From: Streptomyces sp. LHD-70
Lineage (GTDB): Bacteria; Actinomycetota; Actinomycetes; Streptomycetales; Streptomycetaceae
Direction: 5' to 3'
Assembly: GCF_031157275.1 (NCBI RefSeq)
Contig: NZ_JAVIFW010000009.1
Location: 62,001 to 126,000, forward strand
DNA length: 64,000 nucleotides
How positions within the stretch are numbered: position 1 is the first letter of the stretch; the number at the start of each line of letters is the position of its first letter. The position numbers were made by a program, and so were the translations under genes. Shown here piece by piece: positions 40,110 to 48,366 of the stretch. The notes under the pieces were generated by a model, which had not been told where the DNA came from, did no database searches, and was given only the letters and a program-made list of their open reading frames with translations.

Positions 40110-41915
40110 ACTGCTTGGGATTGAGTGCCCATAAGCGTCCTTGAGGTCGTATGAGTGAGTTCGGATGCCTCGGAGGGCTGTCTTGATATCTGGTTTCATG
40201 CTGTGACCTGTAGGTTTCTCGATAGAATGGTTCAAGTCCTCATGGAATGGGAGGTGTTGGTGTTGGCTGCGTCGAAGAAGCAGCTTCGGCCGATCGGTGA
40301 TCCGTTCGTGGCTATAGGGCCGTCGGGTGTCGCTGTGCGTGACCGTCTCAAGTACCTCACTGCGGAGGACGAGAAGGTTCTGCGCCTGGTCGGCGAACAC
40401 CTCGGACACCTAGCGTCGCTGGACCTCAAGGCCCGGTGCGCTGACGGCCTGGACCACAGCAGCGACACGTGGGCGGCCCGGAAACAGGGCCTGACCGCCG
40501 AGTCTTCTTCGCGCTGGGCCGGGTCGCTCACGAAGGCCACGCACGATCAGTGGGCGCTCTCGCGTCGCTGCCAGCTCGCGCACATACAGAACCTTGAGGC
40601 CGGTGTCCGGACGCTGATGCACCGGCTGTCCCAGCCGATCGGCGAGAAGGGCACCAAGCGGGCTCCGGGCGGCTACCGGTCCAAGGGCGAGTGGTTCCAC
40701 AAGTCCCGGCGCCTGCACATGCTGGAGCACCGCCTTGAGGCGGCCCGCACTGAGCGTGAAGCCGGAGTGGTGCGCGTGGTGCGCGGCGGCCGGCGGCTGA
40801 TGAACAACCGGCACAACCTCGCCGCCGCGCAGCTCACCGAGACCGAGTGGCGCGAGCAGTGGGAGGCCGAGCGCTGGTTCCTCGCCGCTGACGGCGAGTC
40901 CGGCAAGCGTTTCGGGAACGAGACGATCCGCGTCACCCCGGACGGCGAAGTGTCGATCAAGCTGCCCGCCCCGCTCGCCGATCTGGCGAACGCCCCGCGT
41001 GGCCGGTACGTCCTCGCCTCCAATGTTGCCTTCAAGCACCGGGGACAGGAGTGGGCCGACCGCATCGGGCAGAACCGGGCGGTGGCCTACCGCATCCACC
41101 TGGACGTTGGCCGTGGCCGCTGGTACCTCACCGCATCCTGGCAGCGCCCCGTCGTTAAGACCATCCCGCTCGGCGCCGCACGAGCAGGCGGCATGGTCGG
41201 CGTCGACACCAATGCCGACCACTTCGCCGCCTACCACCTTGACCGGCACGGAAATCCGGTCGGCGACCCCAAGCGGTTCTGGTACGACCTGTCCGGCACC
41301 GCAGGTCACCGCGACGCCCAGGTGAGGCACGCCCTCACCCAGTTGCTGCACTGGACCAAGAGCACCGGTGCGAAGGCGATCGGGATCGAGGACCTGGACT
41401 TCGCCGCCGAGAAGACCCGCGAGCAGCACGGCCGCAAGAAGCGGTTCCGCCAGCTGATCTCCGGCATACCCACGGGCAAGCTCAAGGCCCGCATCGTGTC
41501 GATGGCCGCCGAGCAGGGTCTCGCGATCGTCGCCGTGGACCCGGCGTATACGTCGATGTGGGGCGATGAGCACTGGCGTAAGCCGCTGATCAGCAACAAG
41601 CGAAAGATGTTCTGTCACGATGCCGCTGGTATCGCGATCGGGCGACGCGCCCTCGGGCGCCCGATCCGGCGACGGACGGCTCCGCCCCGGCATCACCAGA
41701 GTGATGGTGCTGGGCCTCGGACCGTCCAGGCCGGACCGGGAGCACAGGGGCGTGAGGAAACCCGCCACCCCGTCACGGACCGTAGCCAAGAGCTGCGCGC
41801 CCGGACGGAGGGAACGAGAACGCGGGCGACCAGTCGGACATCCAAAACCGTTCGGGATGTCCGCAGCGACCAGGTACGGGTCCAAGACTCACTCCTGATC
41901 ACTTAGTTGGAACGG
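40110..41915 (+). mobile_element. IS200/IS605-like element carrying only a TnpB-like gene
   Basis: The TnpB-like gene sits in sequence that interrupts other genes: a 3' coding remnant resumes right after it at about 41926. No tnpA lies nearby. The ends are approximate; IS605-type elements lack inverted repeats and I could not fix the hairpin ends. Confidence 0.55.
40260..41906 (+). CDS. TnpB-like RuvC-family protein lacking the zinc ribbon
   Basis: A 548-residue protein of the TnpB/Fanzor-Cas12 ancestor group. The N-terminal half is rich in basic helices (SKGEWFHKSRRLHMLEHRLE). RuvC residues are seen: Asp in GGMVGVDTNADHFAAYHLD near residue 315, Glu in AIGIEDLDFAAEKTR near 376, Asp in CHDAAGIAIGRRALG near 453. 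Between the last two, VDPAYTSMWGDEHWRKPL replaces the usual four-Cys ribbon. The end, VQDSLLIT, looks natural. The GTG at 40260 has GGAGG 5 nt upstream; earlier ATGs exist. It is probably an RNA-guided nuclease relative whose guide RNA would overlap its 3' end. Confidence 0.8.
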   Translation: MLAASKKQLRPIGDPFVAIGPSGVAVRDRLKYLTAEDEKVLRLVGEHLGHLASLDLKARCADGLDHSSDTWAARKQGLTAESSSRWAGSLTKATHDQWALSRRCQLAHIQNLEAGVRTLMHRLSQPIGEKGTKRAPGGYRSKGEWFHKSRRLHMLEHRLEAARTEREAGVVRVVRGGRRLMNNRHNLAAAQLTETEWREQWEAERWFLAADGESGKRFGNETIRVTPDGEVSIKLPAPLADLANAPRGRYVLASNVAFKHRGQEWADRIGQNRAVAYRIHLDVGRGRWYLTASWQRPVVKTIPLGAARAGGMVGVDTNADHFAAYHLDRHGNPVGDPKRFWYDLSGTAGHRDAQVRHALTQLLHWTKSTGAKAIGIEDLDFAAEKTREQHGRKKRFRQLISGIPTGKLKARIVSMAAEQGLAIVAVDPAYTSMWGDEHWRKPLISNKRKMFCHDAAGIAIGRRALGRPIRRRTAPPRHHQSDGAGPRTVQAGPGAQGREETRHPVTDRSQELRARTEGTRTRATSRTSKTVRDVRSDQVRVQDSLLIT

Positions 41916-41925
41916 TACCTCCAGT

Positions 41926-42001
41926 ACTCGGCCTGGGCGAGAACACGGTGTTCTACCTGCGCCCCGAGCACTGGTACTCGGCGGACCTCGGGGAGGTCTG
42001 A
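41926..42001 (+). pseudogene. 3' coding remnant after the TnpB-like gene
   Basis: In frame, VLGLGENTVFYLRPEHWYSA then DLGEV and a TGA. It has coding character but no start, and directly abuts the element, so it appears to be the tail of the interrupted gene. Family not recognised. Confidence 0.4.
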
Positions 42002-42008
42002 GAGCACG

Positions 42009-42085
42009 GAGGCCGGGGCGGCGTACCTCGGGGAGGCCTGAGGGCGGAGGCCGGGGCGGCGGCCATCGCGGAGGCCGGGGCGGCG
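42009..42085. repeat. GGAGGCCGGGGCGGCG short repeats
   Basis: Three copies of GGAGGCCGGGGCGGCG-like sequence with a duplicated CCTCGGGGAGG(T/C)CTGA between them, immediately before the PNPOx-type gene. Confidence 0.7.
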
Positions 42086-42096
42086 ACAATCACCGT

Positions 42097-42771
42097 ATGA
42101 ACGAAGCGACCCCGGCTTCCGCCGCCTTCCCGTCCCTGCTGCGCGCCCAACGCGTCTGGGACGTGGAGCTCCCGCACTTCGACCCGGAGCAGGCGCCCGC
42201 CGAGCCCACGGAACTCTTCCACGCCTGGTTCGCCGACGCCTGCGCGGCAGGTCAGCCCGAGCCGCACACCATGCAGCTGGCCACGGTCGACGAGGACGGC
42301 CTGCCCGACGTCCGTACGCTCATGCTGCACGGCGCGGCCGGCGGGCTCTGGCACTTCGCCTCGCACTCCGGCAGCCGCAAGGGCCGCCAGCTCGCCGCCC
42401 ACCCCCGGGCCGCCCTGCACTTCTACTGGCCCGCCCTCGGCCGCCAGATCCGCATCCGCGGCACGGTGACGACGGCCCCGCCCGCCGAGGCGACCGCGGA
42501 CCTGCACGCCCGCTCGACGGGCGCACTCGCGGCGGCCCTGGTCGGCCACCAGAGCGAACCCCTGGGCTCCGTGGCGGAGTTGGCGTCCGCGTCCGAGGCG
42601 GCCTGGGACCACGCCCAGCGGCAGCCGGAGGCAGAGGTCCCGTCCTGGACGCTGTACGAACTCACGGCGAACGAGCTGGAGTTCTTCCAGGGAGACGCCC
42701 GGCGCCGCCACGTACGCCTGCGGTACGAGCGGGACGGCGAGGTCTGGTCCACGGGGCTGCTGTGGCCTTAG
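42097..42771 (+). CDS. Pyridoxamine 5'-phosphate oxidase-family protein
   Basis: A 224-residue FMN split-barrel protein with the PdxH layout: MQLATVDEDGLPDVRTLMLH, HFASHSGSRKGRQLAAHPRA, LHFYWPALGRQIRIRGTV, and the C-terminal RRHVRLRYERD. It would oxidise pyridoxamine/pyridoxine phosphate or a related substrate with FMN. The final R-x-H-type substrate motif is only partly kept, so a non-PLP role is possible. Single gene with no obvious operon. Confidence 0.82.
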   Translation: MNEATPASAAFPSLLRAQRVWDVELPHFDPEQAPAEPTELFHAWFADACAAGQPEPHTMQLATVDEDGLPDVRTLMLHGAAGGLWHFASHSGSRKGRQLAAHPRAALHFYWPALGRQIRIRGTVTTAPPAEATADLHARSTGALAAALVGHQSEPLGSVAELASASEAAWDHAQRQPEAEVPSWTLYELTANELEFFQGDARRRHVRLRYERDGEVWSTGLLWP

Positions 42772-42798
42772 CGACACCTTCCTCCGGCGGCTACGCCC

Positions 42799-43359
42799 CT
42801 ACCCCTCCGCCCGCACCCGCCCATGCAGATGCGCGTCCTGGTACGTGCCGTCCGCGTGGCGGTGGGCGTCGCGGAGGGTGCCCTCGTAGGTGAAGCCGCA
42901 GCGTTCGGCGACGCGGCAGGAGGCGGCGTTGGTGAGGGCGTGGTCGAGGGCGAGGCGGTGCAGGCCGAGGGAGAAGGCCCAGTCGGCGACCAGGGTGAGG
43001 GCGCGGGTGGCGACGCCGTGGCCGCGGGCCTCGGGCAGCACCCAGTAGCCGACCCCGGCCGAACGGCACGGCCAGTACAGGGACTTGAGGCTGACGTGGC
43101 CGAGGACCGTACCGTCGTCCGCGTCGGTGACGCAGAACCCGCCCTCCGTGCCCGCCTCCCACTGCCGGGCCCGCTCCCGCAGCGCCAGCCGGGCCGCGTC
43201 GAGGTCGTCGACGTGCCGCAGCGGGTTGTTGAAGAGCCGGAAATCGGGGTCGGAGACACCCCGCAGATAGGCGGGCACGTCGGTGTCGGAGCTCGGGTCC
43301 CAGGGGCGCAAAAGCAGCCCCTCGCCGCGGAGTTCGGTGCTGTTCAGGCGGAAGGTCAC
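42799..43359 (-). CDS. GNAT-family N-acetyltransferase (RimJ/RimL type)
   Basis: A 186-residue acetyltransferase: LRGEGLLLRPWDPSSDTDVP at the start, GTVLGHVSLKSLYW, GVGYWVLPEARGHGVATRAL containing the acetyl-CoA pyrophosphate loop R-G-x-G-x-A, and NAASCRVAERCGFTYEGTLR at the end. It would acetylate an amine or protein N-terminus. The GTG start is 9 bp after the DUF35 stop, so it may be the last gene of the DoxX/DUF35 operon, though its function looks unrelated. Confidence 0.87.
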   Translation of the reverse strand: MTFRLNSTELRGEGLLLRPWDPSSDTDVPAYLRGVSDPDFRLFNNPLRHVDDLDAARLALRERARQWEAGTEGGFCVTDADDGTVLGHVSLKSLYWPCRSAGVGYWVLPEARGHGVATRALTLVADWAFSLGLHRLALDHALTNAASCRVAERCGFTYEGTLRDAHRHADGTYQDAHLHGRVRAEG

Positions 43360-43367
43360 CGGGCCAT

Positions 43368-43793
43368 TCAACCCCGCGGCCGGAACACCGGCACCACCAT
43401 TTCCCCCTCGGCACGGAAGGCCACCCGGAGCTCCATGCCGACCCGCAGCCGCTCCTCGGGGCACTCCACGACCTCGGTCATCATCCGCGGCCCCTCGGCC
43501 AGGTCGACCACGGCGGCGACGTACGGCGTGCGGCCACCGAAGGGCGGCAGATCGTTGCGGTGCACGACGGACCAGGTGTAGAGCGTGGCGGCGCCCTCCG
43601 CCTCGACCCAGCGCACCTCGGTGTCGTTCCAGCAGTACGGGCAGAACTCGCGCGGGTAGTGGTGCGTACGCCCGCACGCCCCGCAGCGCCGGAGCAGCAG
43701 CTTCCCCTCGGCGGCCGCGTCCCAGTAGGCCTGCGTGAAGGCGTCGGGCTCGGGCAGGTCGAAGCGGGGGGCGGGTGCCGTCTCGGAAGTCAC
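43368..43793 (-). CDS. DUF35 Zn-ribbon/OB-fold protein, second copy
   Basis: A 141-residue protein. The zinc ribbon is RRCGACGRTHHYPREFCPYC at about residues 35-55, and the OB fold follows (TLYTWSVVHRNDLPPFGGRT, PYVAAVVDL, GMELRVAFR). The GTG start overlaps the DoxX stop as GTGA. It is a likely partner of the thiolase-like protein at 36700, whose own DUF35 is absent from its operon. Under the operator at 44264. Confidence 0.9.
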   Translation of the reverse strand: MTSETAPAPRFDLPEPDAFTQAYWDAAAEGKLLLRRCGACGRTHHYPREFCPYCWNDTEVRWVEAEGAATLYTWSVVHRNDLPPFGGRTPYVAAVVDLAEGPRMMTEVVECPEERLRVGMELRVAFRAEGEMVVPVFRPRG

Positions 43794-44242
43794 AGGAACA
43801 GTCCCATCGCGGAGTCGAGTGACCAGGTCTGCCAGGACATGCCGAGGAGGGCGACGAGGGAGATCAGCGCCATCATCGCGTTCTGCCCCTGCTCGGCCCA
43901 GTCGTGGATCATCAGGACGAGGTAGAGCAGGTTCAGGAGCAGCCCTCCCACGAGCGCGATCGGCGTGAGCACGCCGAGGATCAGCCCGAGTCCGAGGGCG
44001 AGTTCGGCGTAGACGACGACGTACGCCATCAGCTTGGGCCGGGGCGCGACGACGGTCTCGAAGCCGCTCTTCACGGCCCCCCACTTGTGCTTGCCCGCGA
44101 CGTCGGCGGCCCAGGCGATCCCCGTACCGCGCTCGAACCAGCCCTTCCTGTCCTTGTGCCGCCAGCTCTCCAGCCACCACAGGCCGAGCCCGATGCGGAG
44201 CACGGCGAGCCATTCGGCGCCACCGATCCAGATCGTCTGCAT
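43790..44242 (-). CDS. DoxX-family membrane protein
   Basis: A 150-residue protein with four hydrophobic segments (LAVLRIGLGLWWLESW; LMAYVVVYAELALGLGLILG; IALVGGLLLNLLYLVLMI; NAMMALISLVALLGM). The first segment and the E-L-x-x-G pattern fit DoxX, whose members are membrane redox partners. GAGGGGA precedes the ATG at 44242, and an operator starts 22 bp further upstream. Coupled to the DUF35 gene, it may supply electrons to the pathway, which is inference. Confidence 0.82.
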   Translation of the reverse strand: MQTIWIGGAEWLAVLRIGLGLWWLESWRHKDRKGWFERGTGIAWAADVAGKHKWGAVKSGFETVVAPRPKLMAYVVVYAELALGLGLILGVLTPIALVGGLLLNLLYLVLMIHDWAEQGQNAMMALISLVALLGMSWQTWSLDSAMGLFL

Positions 44243-44263
44243 GTCCCGTCCCCTCATCAATTT

Positions 44264-44278
44264 CTGACGGCACGTCAG
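44264..44278 (-). promoter_or_regulatory. Catabolic-regulon operator, site 8
   Basis: CTGACGGCACGTCAG, perfect arms, 22 bp before the DoxX start. Confidence 0.8.
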
Positions 44279-44404
44279 TTCGGTACGACAGTTCTACGTA
44301 CGGCGGGGGACGTGCGCAAGAGGCGAGGTCGGACTGGGGCTCCACCCCGGCCCCCGATTTACGCACCGCACAGAGGTTCCTGACACGGTGTCAACTTAGG
44401 TAAT

Positions 44405-44419
44405 CTGACAGAGCGTCAG
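44405..44419 (+). promoter_or_regulatory. Catabolic-regulon operator, site 9
   Basis: CTGACAGAGCGTCAG, in front of the CoA ligase gene. A weaker related palindrome, CTGACACGGTGTCAA, lies 25 bp upstream at 44380. Confidence 0.75.
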
Positions 44420-44461
44420 CTCATGAATCGACACCGCGCACCCAGGAGGCGGGCCTCAGCG

Positions 44462-46753
44462 ATGCTTGGATCGACTCACGGCACCCTCACCACCGACCCC
44501 CGCCCGGCCCGCGTCGTGGCCTGCGGCGAGCGCCCAGCGCCGGCCGTGCACGGCACCGCGCGCCCCGACAGCCCCCTCGACGTCGACGTCAGCGGCCGCC
44601 CCCTGCACGCCGACGTACCCGACCTGGACCGCTTCTTCCGGCCCGAGTCCGTGGCCGTCGTCGGCGCGTCCGATGCCGAGGGGCGGCCGAACACCGGCAT
44701 CACGCGGCAGCTGCTCGCCTGGGCCGAGCGGGTCGGCGCCCGCATCCACCCCGTGCACCCGACCCGCGAGACCGTCTTCGGGCTGCCTTGCGTACCGTCC
44801 GTCGCCGAGCTGCCCGAGCAGGTCGACCTGGCCGTGCTGCTGGTCGGCGACCCGCTGCCCGTGGTCGAGCAGCTCGCCGAGGCCAAGGTGAAGTTCGCGG
44901 TCGCCTTCGCCTCCGGGTTCGCCGAGACCGGCGAGGAGGGCGCCGAGGCGCAGGCCCGCCTCACCGCCGCCGTCGAGCGCTCCGGGATACGGCTCCTCGG
45001 CCCCAACACCAACCTCAACGCCTTCGAGGAGTTCCGCGACGACCTGGACGGACCGGCGATCGCCCTGATCACCCAGTCCGGGCACCAGGGCCGGCCGGTC
45101 TTCACCCTCCAGGAGCTGGGCGTACGCCTCTCGCACTGGGCCCCGACCGGCAACGAGGCCGATCTGGAGACCGCCGACTTCCTCTCGTACTTCGCGGACC
45201 GGCCCGAGGTCGGCGCCATCGCCTGTTACGTCGAGGGGCTCAAGGACGGCCGGTCCTTCCTGCTCGCCGCCGATCACGCGGCGCGGCGCGGGGTGCCGGT
45301 GGTGGCGGTCAAGGTGGGGCGGACCGAGACCGGCGCGCGGATGGCCGCCTCGCACACGGGCAAGCTCACCGGCGCCGACACCGTGGTGGACGCGGCGATG
45401 CGGCAGTTCGGGGTGATCCGGGTCGACGGACTCGACGAACTCCAGGACACGGCGACCCTGTTGGCGCGGGCCCGCAAGCCGCAGGCGGACGGGGTCGTCG
45501 TGTACTCCATCTCCGGCGGCACCGGCGCCCACTTCTCGGACCTCGCGACGGAGGCGGGCCTGCACCTGCCGACCCTCTCCCAGGCCAAGCAGGACGAGCT
45601 GCACGAGTGGATCCCGTCGTATCTCAACGTCGCGAACCCGGTCGACAACGGCGGCCACCCGGTCGGCGACTGGCGCGGCCCGAAGATCATCGACGCGATC
45701 CTCGACGACCCGGACGTGGGCGTGCTCATCTGCCCCATCACCGGGCCCTTCCCGCCCATGAGCGACAAGCTCGCCCAGGACCTGGTGGACGCGGCCGAGC
45801 GCACCGACAAGCTGGTGTGCGTGGTCTGGGGCTCACCGGTCGGCACGGAGGCCGCGTACCGCGAGACCCTGCTCGGCTCGTCCCGCGTGGCCACGTTCCG
45901 CACGTTCGCCAACTGCATCACGGCCGTACGCGCCTACCTGGACCACCACCGCTTCACCGCCGACTACCGCTCCCCCTTCGCGGACGCGCCCCGCACCCCG
46001 TCGCCCTCGTACCGCAAGGCGCAGGCGCTGATGCGGCCCGGGCAGCAGCTCAGCGAGCACGCGGCGAAGCAGCTGCTGCGGGCGTACGGGATACGGGTGC
46101 CGCGCGAGCAGCTCGTCACGAGCGCGGCGGCGGCGGTACGGGCGGCCGGGCAGGTCGGCTACCCGGTGGTGATGAAGGCCTCCGGCGCGCGTATCGCCCA
46201 CAAGACCGAACTCGGCCTGGTCAAGGTCGGGTTGACCTCCGCGAGCCAGGTCCGCGACGCCTACCGCGAGCTGACCGACATCGCCCGCTACGAGGGCATC
46301 GACCTGGACGGCGTGCTGGTCTGCCAGATGGTGGAGCGGGGCGTCGAGATGGTCGTCGGCGTCACCCGGGACGAGCTGTTCGGCCCGACGGTGACGGTCG
46401 GCCTCGGCGGCGTCCTGGTCGAGGTCCTGCACGACGCGGCGGTACGGGTGCCGCCCTTCGGGGAGGACCAGGCGCGGGCGATGCTGTCGGAACTGCGGGG
46501 GCACGCGCTGCTCGACGGCGTACGGGGCGGGCCACCGGTGGACGTCGACGCCCTCGTCGAGGTGGTGCTCCGGGTGCAGCGGATGGCGCTCGAACTGGGC
46601 GAGGATCTCTCCGAGTTGGACATCAACCCCTTGATGGTCCTCCCCCGCGGCCAGGGCGCGGTCGCCTTGGACGCCCTGGCGGTCTGCACCTGCCCCCCAG
46701 GGGGCTCCGCCCCCGGCCCCCCGCTCCTCAATCGCCGGAGGGGCTCAATTTGA
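44462..46753 (+). CDS. Acetate-CoA ligase-family (ADP-forming type) acyl-CoA synthetase
   Basis: A 763-residue fusion. Residues about 50-180 are the CoA-binding domain (RFFRPESVAVVGASDAEGRP). Residues 190-470 are succinyl-CoA ligase-like, with phosphohistidine-type segments ITQSGHQGRPVF and ASHTGKLTG. Residues 510-750 are ATP-grasp_5 (YPVVMKASGARIAHKTELGL; DINPLMVLPRG). It would form an acyl-CoA from an acid, CoA and ATP. The start at 44462 has AGGAGG 12 nt upstream; an ATG at 44423 touches the operator. The last 15 or so codons lie in a dispersed repeat, so the native C-terminus has been replaced. Confidence 0.85.
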   Translation: MLGSTHGTLTTDPRPARVVACGERPAPAVHGTARPDSPLDVDVSGRPLHADVPDLDRFFRPESVAVVGASDAEGRPNTGITRQLLAWAERVGARIHPVHPTRETVFGLPCVPSVAELPEQVDLAVLLVGDPLPVVEQLAEAKVKFAVAFASGFAETGEEGAEAQARLTAAVERSGIRLLGPNTNLNAFEEFRDDLDGPAIALITQSGHQGRPVFTLQELGVRLSHWAPTGNEADLETADFLSYFADRPEVGAIACYVEGLKDGRSFLLAADHAARRGVPVVAVKVGRTETGARMAASHTGKLTGADTVVDAAMRQFGVIRVDGLDELQDTATLLARARKPQADGVVVYSISGGTGAHFSDLATEAGLHLPTLSQAKQDELHEWIPSYLNVANPVDNGGHPVGDWRGPKIIDAILDDPDVGVLICPITGPFPPMSDKLAQDLVDAAERTDKLVCVVWGSPVGTEAAYRETLLGSSRVATFRTFANCITAVRAYLDHHRFTADYRSPFADAPRTPSPSYRKAQALMRPGQQLSEHAAKQLLRAYGIRVPREQLVTSAAAAVRAAGQVGYPVVMKASGARIAHKTELGLVKVGLTSASQVRDAYRELTDIARYEGIDLDGVLVCQMVERGVEMVVGVTRDELFGPTVTVGLGGVLVEVLHDAAVRVPPFGEDQARAMLSELRGHALLDGVRGGPPVDVDALVEVVLRVQRMALELGEDLSELDINPLMVLPRGQGAVALDALAVCTCPPGGSAPGPPLLNRRRGSI

Positions 46754-46812
46754 GCCCCTCCGGCGATTGAGGAGGCCCGTCCGGCAGGACTTTCGGGAAG
46801 GGGCGGGTAGGG
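46690..46812. repeat. Dispersed repeat family A, copy 3, overlapping a gene end
   Basis: A perfect loopless 46-bp palindrome at 46726-46771 with the CCTCAATCGCCGGAGGGGCT arm, after the hairpin GGGGGCTCCGCCCCCGG. A TTTCGGGAAGGGGCGGGTAGG tail follows, as in the other copies. It supplies the last codons and stop of the CoA synthetase gene. Confidence 0.9.
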
Positions 46813-46867
46813 GAACAAGCCCGCCGCAGGCGCACCCACCCGCACCCGACAACTCACAGGAGCCCCG

Positions 46868-47662
46868 GTGACAGAACCCCACATCCTCCACACCACCACC
46901 GACAACATCCGCTGGATCACCCTGAACCGCCCCGAAGCGATGAACGCCGTCACCTGGGAGCAGCGGGAGGAGATCATCGCTCTCCTCGACGCCGCCTCCG
47001 CCGACCCCGACGTCCGCGCAGTCGTCCTCACCGCCACCGGCAAAGGCTTCTGCGCAGGCGCGGACCTACGAGGCGGCGGGTCGGCCGCGAAGGAACGCGT
47101 GCCCGGCGACGTGGCCCGCACCATCCGCAACGGCGCCCAACGCTTCATCTCCGCGATCCTGGACTGCGAGAAACCGGTGATCGCCGCAGTGAACGGCACC
47201 GCGGCCGGCATCGGCGCGCACCTCGCGTTCGCCTGCGACCTCGTCATCGCCGCCGAACACGCCAGGTTCATCGAGGTGTTCGTACGCCGAGGCCTCGTAC
47301 CCGACGGCGGCGGCGCCTACCTCCTGCCCCGCCTCATCGGCCCCCGGCGCGCCAAGGAGCTGATGTTCTTCGGGGACGCGGTGAGCGCCACGGAGGCGGA
47401 GCGGCTCGGGCTCGTCAACCGCGTCGTACCGGCGGACGAGCTGGAGAAGACGGCGCGCGCCTGGGCCGAGCGCCTCGCGCAGGGCCCCACTCGCGCCCTC
47501 GCTCTGACCAAGCAGCTGGTCAACGCCTCCCTGGACGTCGACCGGAGCGCGGCGTTCGCGGCGGAGGCGGCGGCGCAGGAGATCAACATGACGACGGCGG
47601 ACGCGCAGGAGGGCGTGACGAGCTTCGTGGAGCGCCGCACACCGGAGTACCGGGGCCGCTGA
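46868..47662 (+). CDS. Enoyl-CoA hydratase/isomerase (crotonase) family protein
   Basis: A 264-residue crotonase: LNRPEAMNAVTWEQREEIIA start, oxyanion loop GKGFCAGADLRGGG, AAVNGTAAGIGAHLAFACDL, then FVRRGLVPDGGGAYLLPRLI. Asp in VPDGG takes the place of the second catalytic Glu region. It would hydrate or isomerise an enoyl-CoA. The start is GTG with AGGAG in GGAGCCCC before it. It lies 114 bp downstream of the CoA synthetase, with the repeat between, so co-transcription is uncertain. Confidence 0.9.
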   Translation: MTEPHILHTTTDNIRWITLNRPEAMNAVTWEQREEIIALLDAASADPDVRAVVLTATGKGFCAGADLRGGGSAAKERVPGDVARTIRNGAQRFISAILDCEKPVIAAVNGTAAGIGAHLAFACDLVIAAEHARFIEVFVRRGLVPDGGGAYLLPRLIGPRRAKELMFFGDAVSATEAERLGLVNRVVPADELEKTARAWAERLAQGPTRALALTKQLVNASLDVDRSAAFAAEAAAQEINMTTADAQEGVTSFVERRTPEYRGR

Positions 47663-47716
47663 AGACATGCGTGAGCCCGGTACGTTCGGTACGTACGCCC
47701 GCACACACCTTCACTT

Positions 47717-47731
47717 CTGACGCATCGTCAG
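47717..47731 (+). promoter_or_regulatory. Catabolic-regulon operator, site 10
   Basis: CTGACGCATCGTCAG, perfect arms, 5 bp before the first ATG of the flavin reductase gene. Confidence 0.8.
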
Positions 47732-47736
47732 TTTCA

Positions 47737-48366
47737 ATGGGCGATGTGATGGGACACGCAGGGATGGCCGAGACAGCCGTCCGATACCTCAGGTCCGTCG
47801 GCGCCGCCACGGTCGCCGAGCCCGCCCCCGCGCACCCGCGACCCGATCTGCGCGCCGTCGGCGACGACGAGCGGCTGCCGCTCGCCGCGGGCGAATTCCG
47901 GCGCGTGCTCGGCCACTTCGCCTCCGGCGTCACCGTGATCACGGCGCGCGCCACCGAGAACGCCGAGGGACCCGCCGGCTTCGCCTGCCAGTCGTTCGCC
48001 TCCCTCTCCCTCGACCCGCCGCTGATCGCGTTCATGGTCGCGCGTACGTCGACGACCTGGCCGCGGATCGCCCGCGCGGGCGCGTTCTGCGTGAACGTAC
48101 TGGGCACGGAGCAGGGCGAGTTGTGCCGCGGCTTCGCGGTGAGCGGTGGCGACAAGTTCGCGGGTGTCGACCACAGCCCGGCCCCGGTCTCCGGCGCGCC
48201 CCGCCTGAGCGGCGTACCGGCGTGGCTGGACTGCACGATCCACGCGGTGCACACCGGGGGCGATCACCTGATCGTGGTGGGGCGGGTGGACGCGCTTGAC
48301 GCGGTGGCGGAGGGCGGCGAGCCGTTGCTGTTCCACCGGGGGCGGTTCGGGGGATTCAGCGAGTAG
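47737..48366 (+). CDS. Flavin reductase domain protein (HpaC/HsaB-like)
   Basis: A 209-residue protein with the FMN-binding flavin reductase fold: EFRRVLGHFASGVTVITARA, FACQSFASLSLDPPLIAFMV, FCVNVLGTEQGELCRGFAVS, and the GDHLIVVGRVDAL strand. It would supply reduced flavin to a monooxygenase such as the LLM protein at 12.1 kb. Three starts are possible (47737, 47749, 47764); the first is 5 bp after the operator and has no ribosome site, so the mRNA may be leaderless. Its end overlaps the convergent MFS gene by 11 bp. Confidence 0.88.
   Translation: MGDVMGHAGMAETAVRYLRSVGAATVAEPAPAHPRPDLRAVGDDERLPLAAGEFRRVLGHFASGVTVITARATENAEGPAGFACQSFASLSLDPPLIAFMVARTSTTWPRIARAGAFCVNVLGTEQGELCRGFAVSGGDKFAGVDHSPAPVSGAPRLSGVPAWLDCTIHAVHTGGDHLIVVGRVDALDAVAEGGEPLLFHRGRFGGFSE

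Noticed and set aside
44380..44394. CTGACACGGTGTCAA as an additional full operator
   Set aside because: Its centre and outer bases differ from the other sites, so it is mentioned only as a possible weak auxiliary site.
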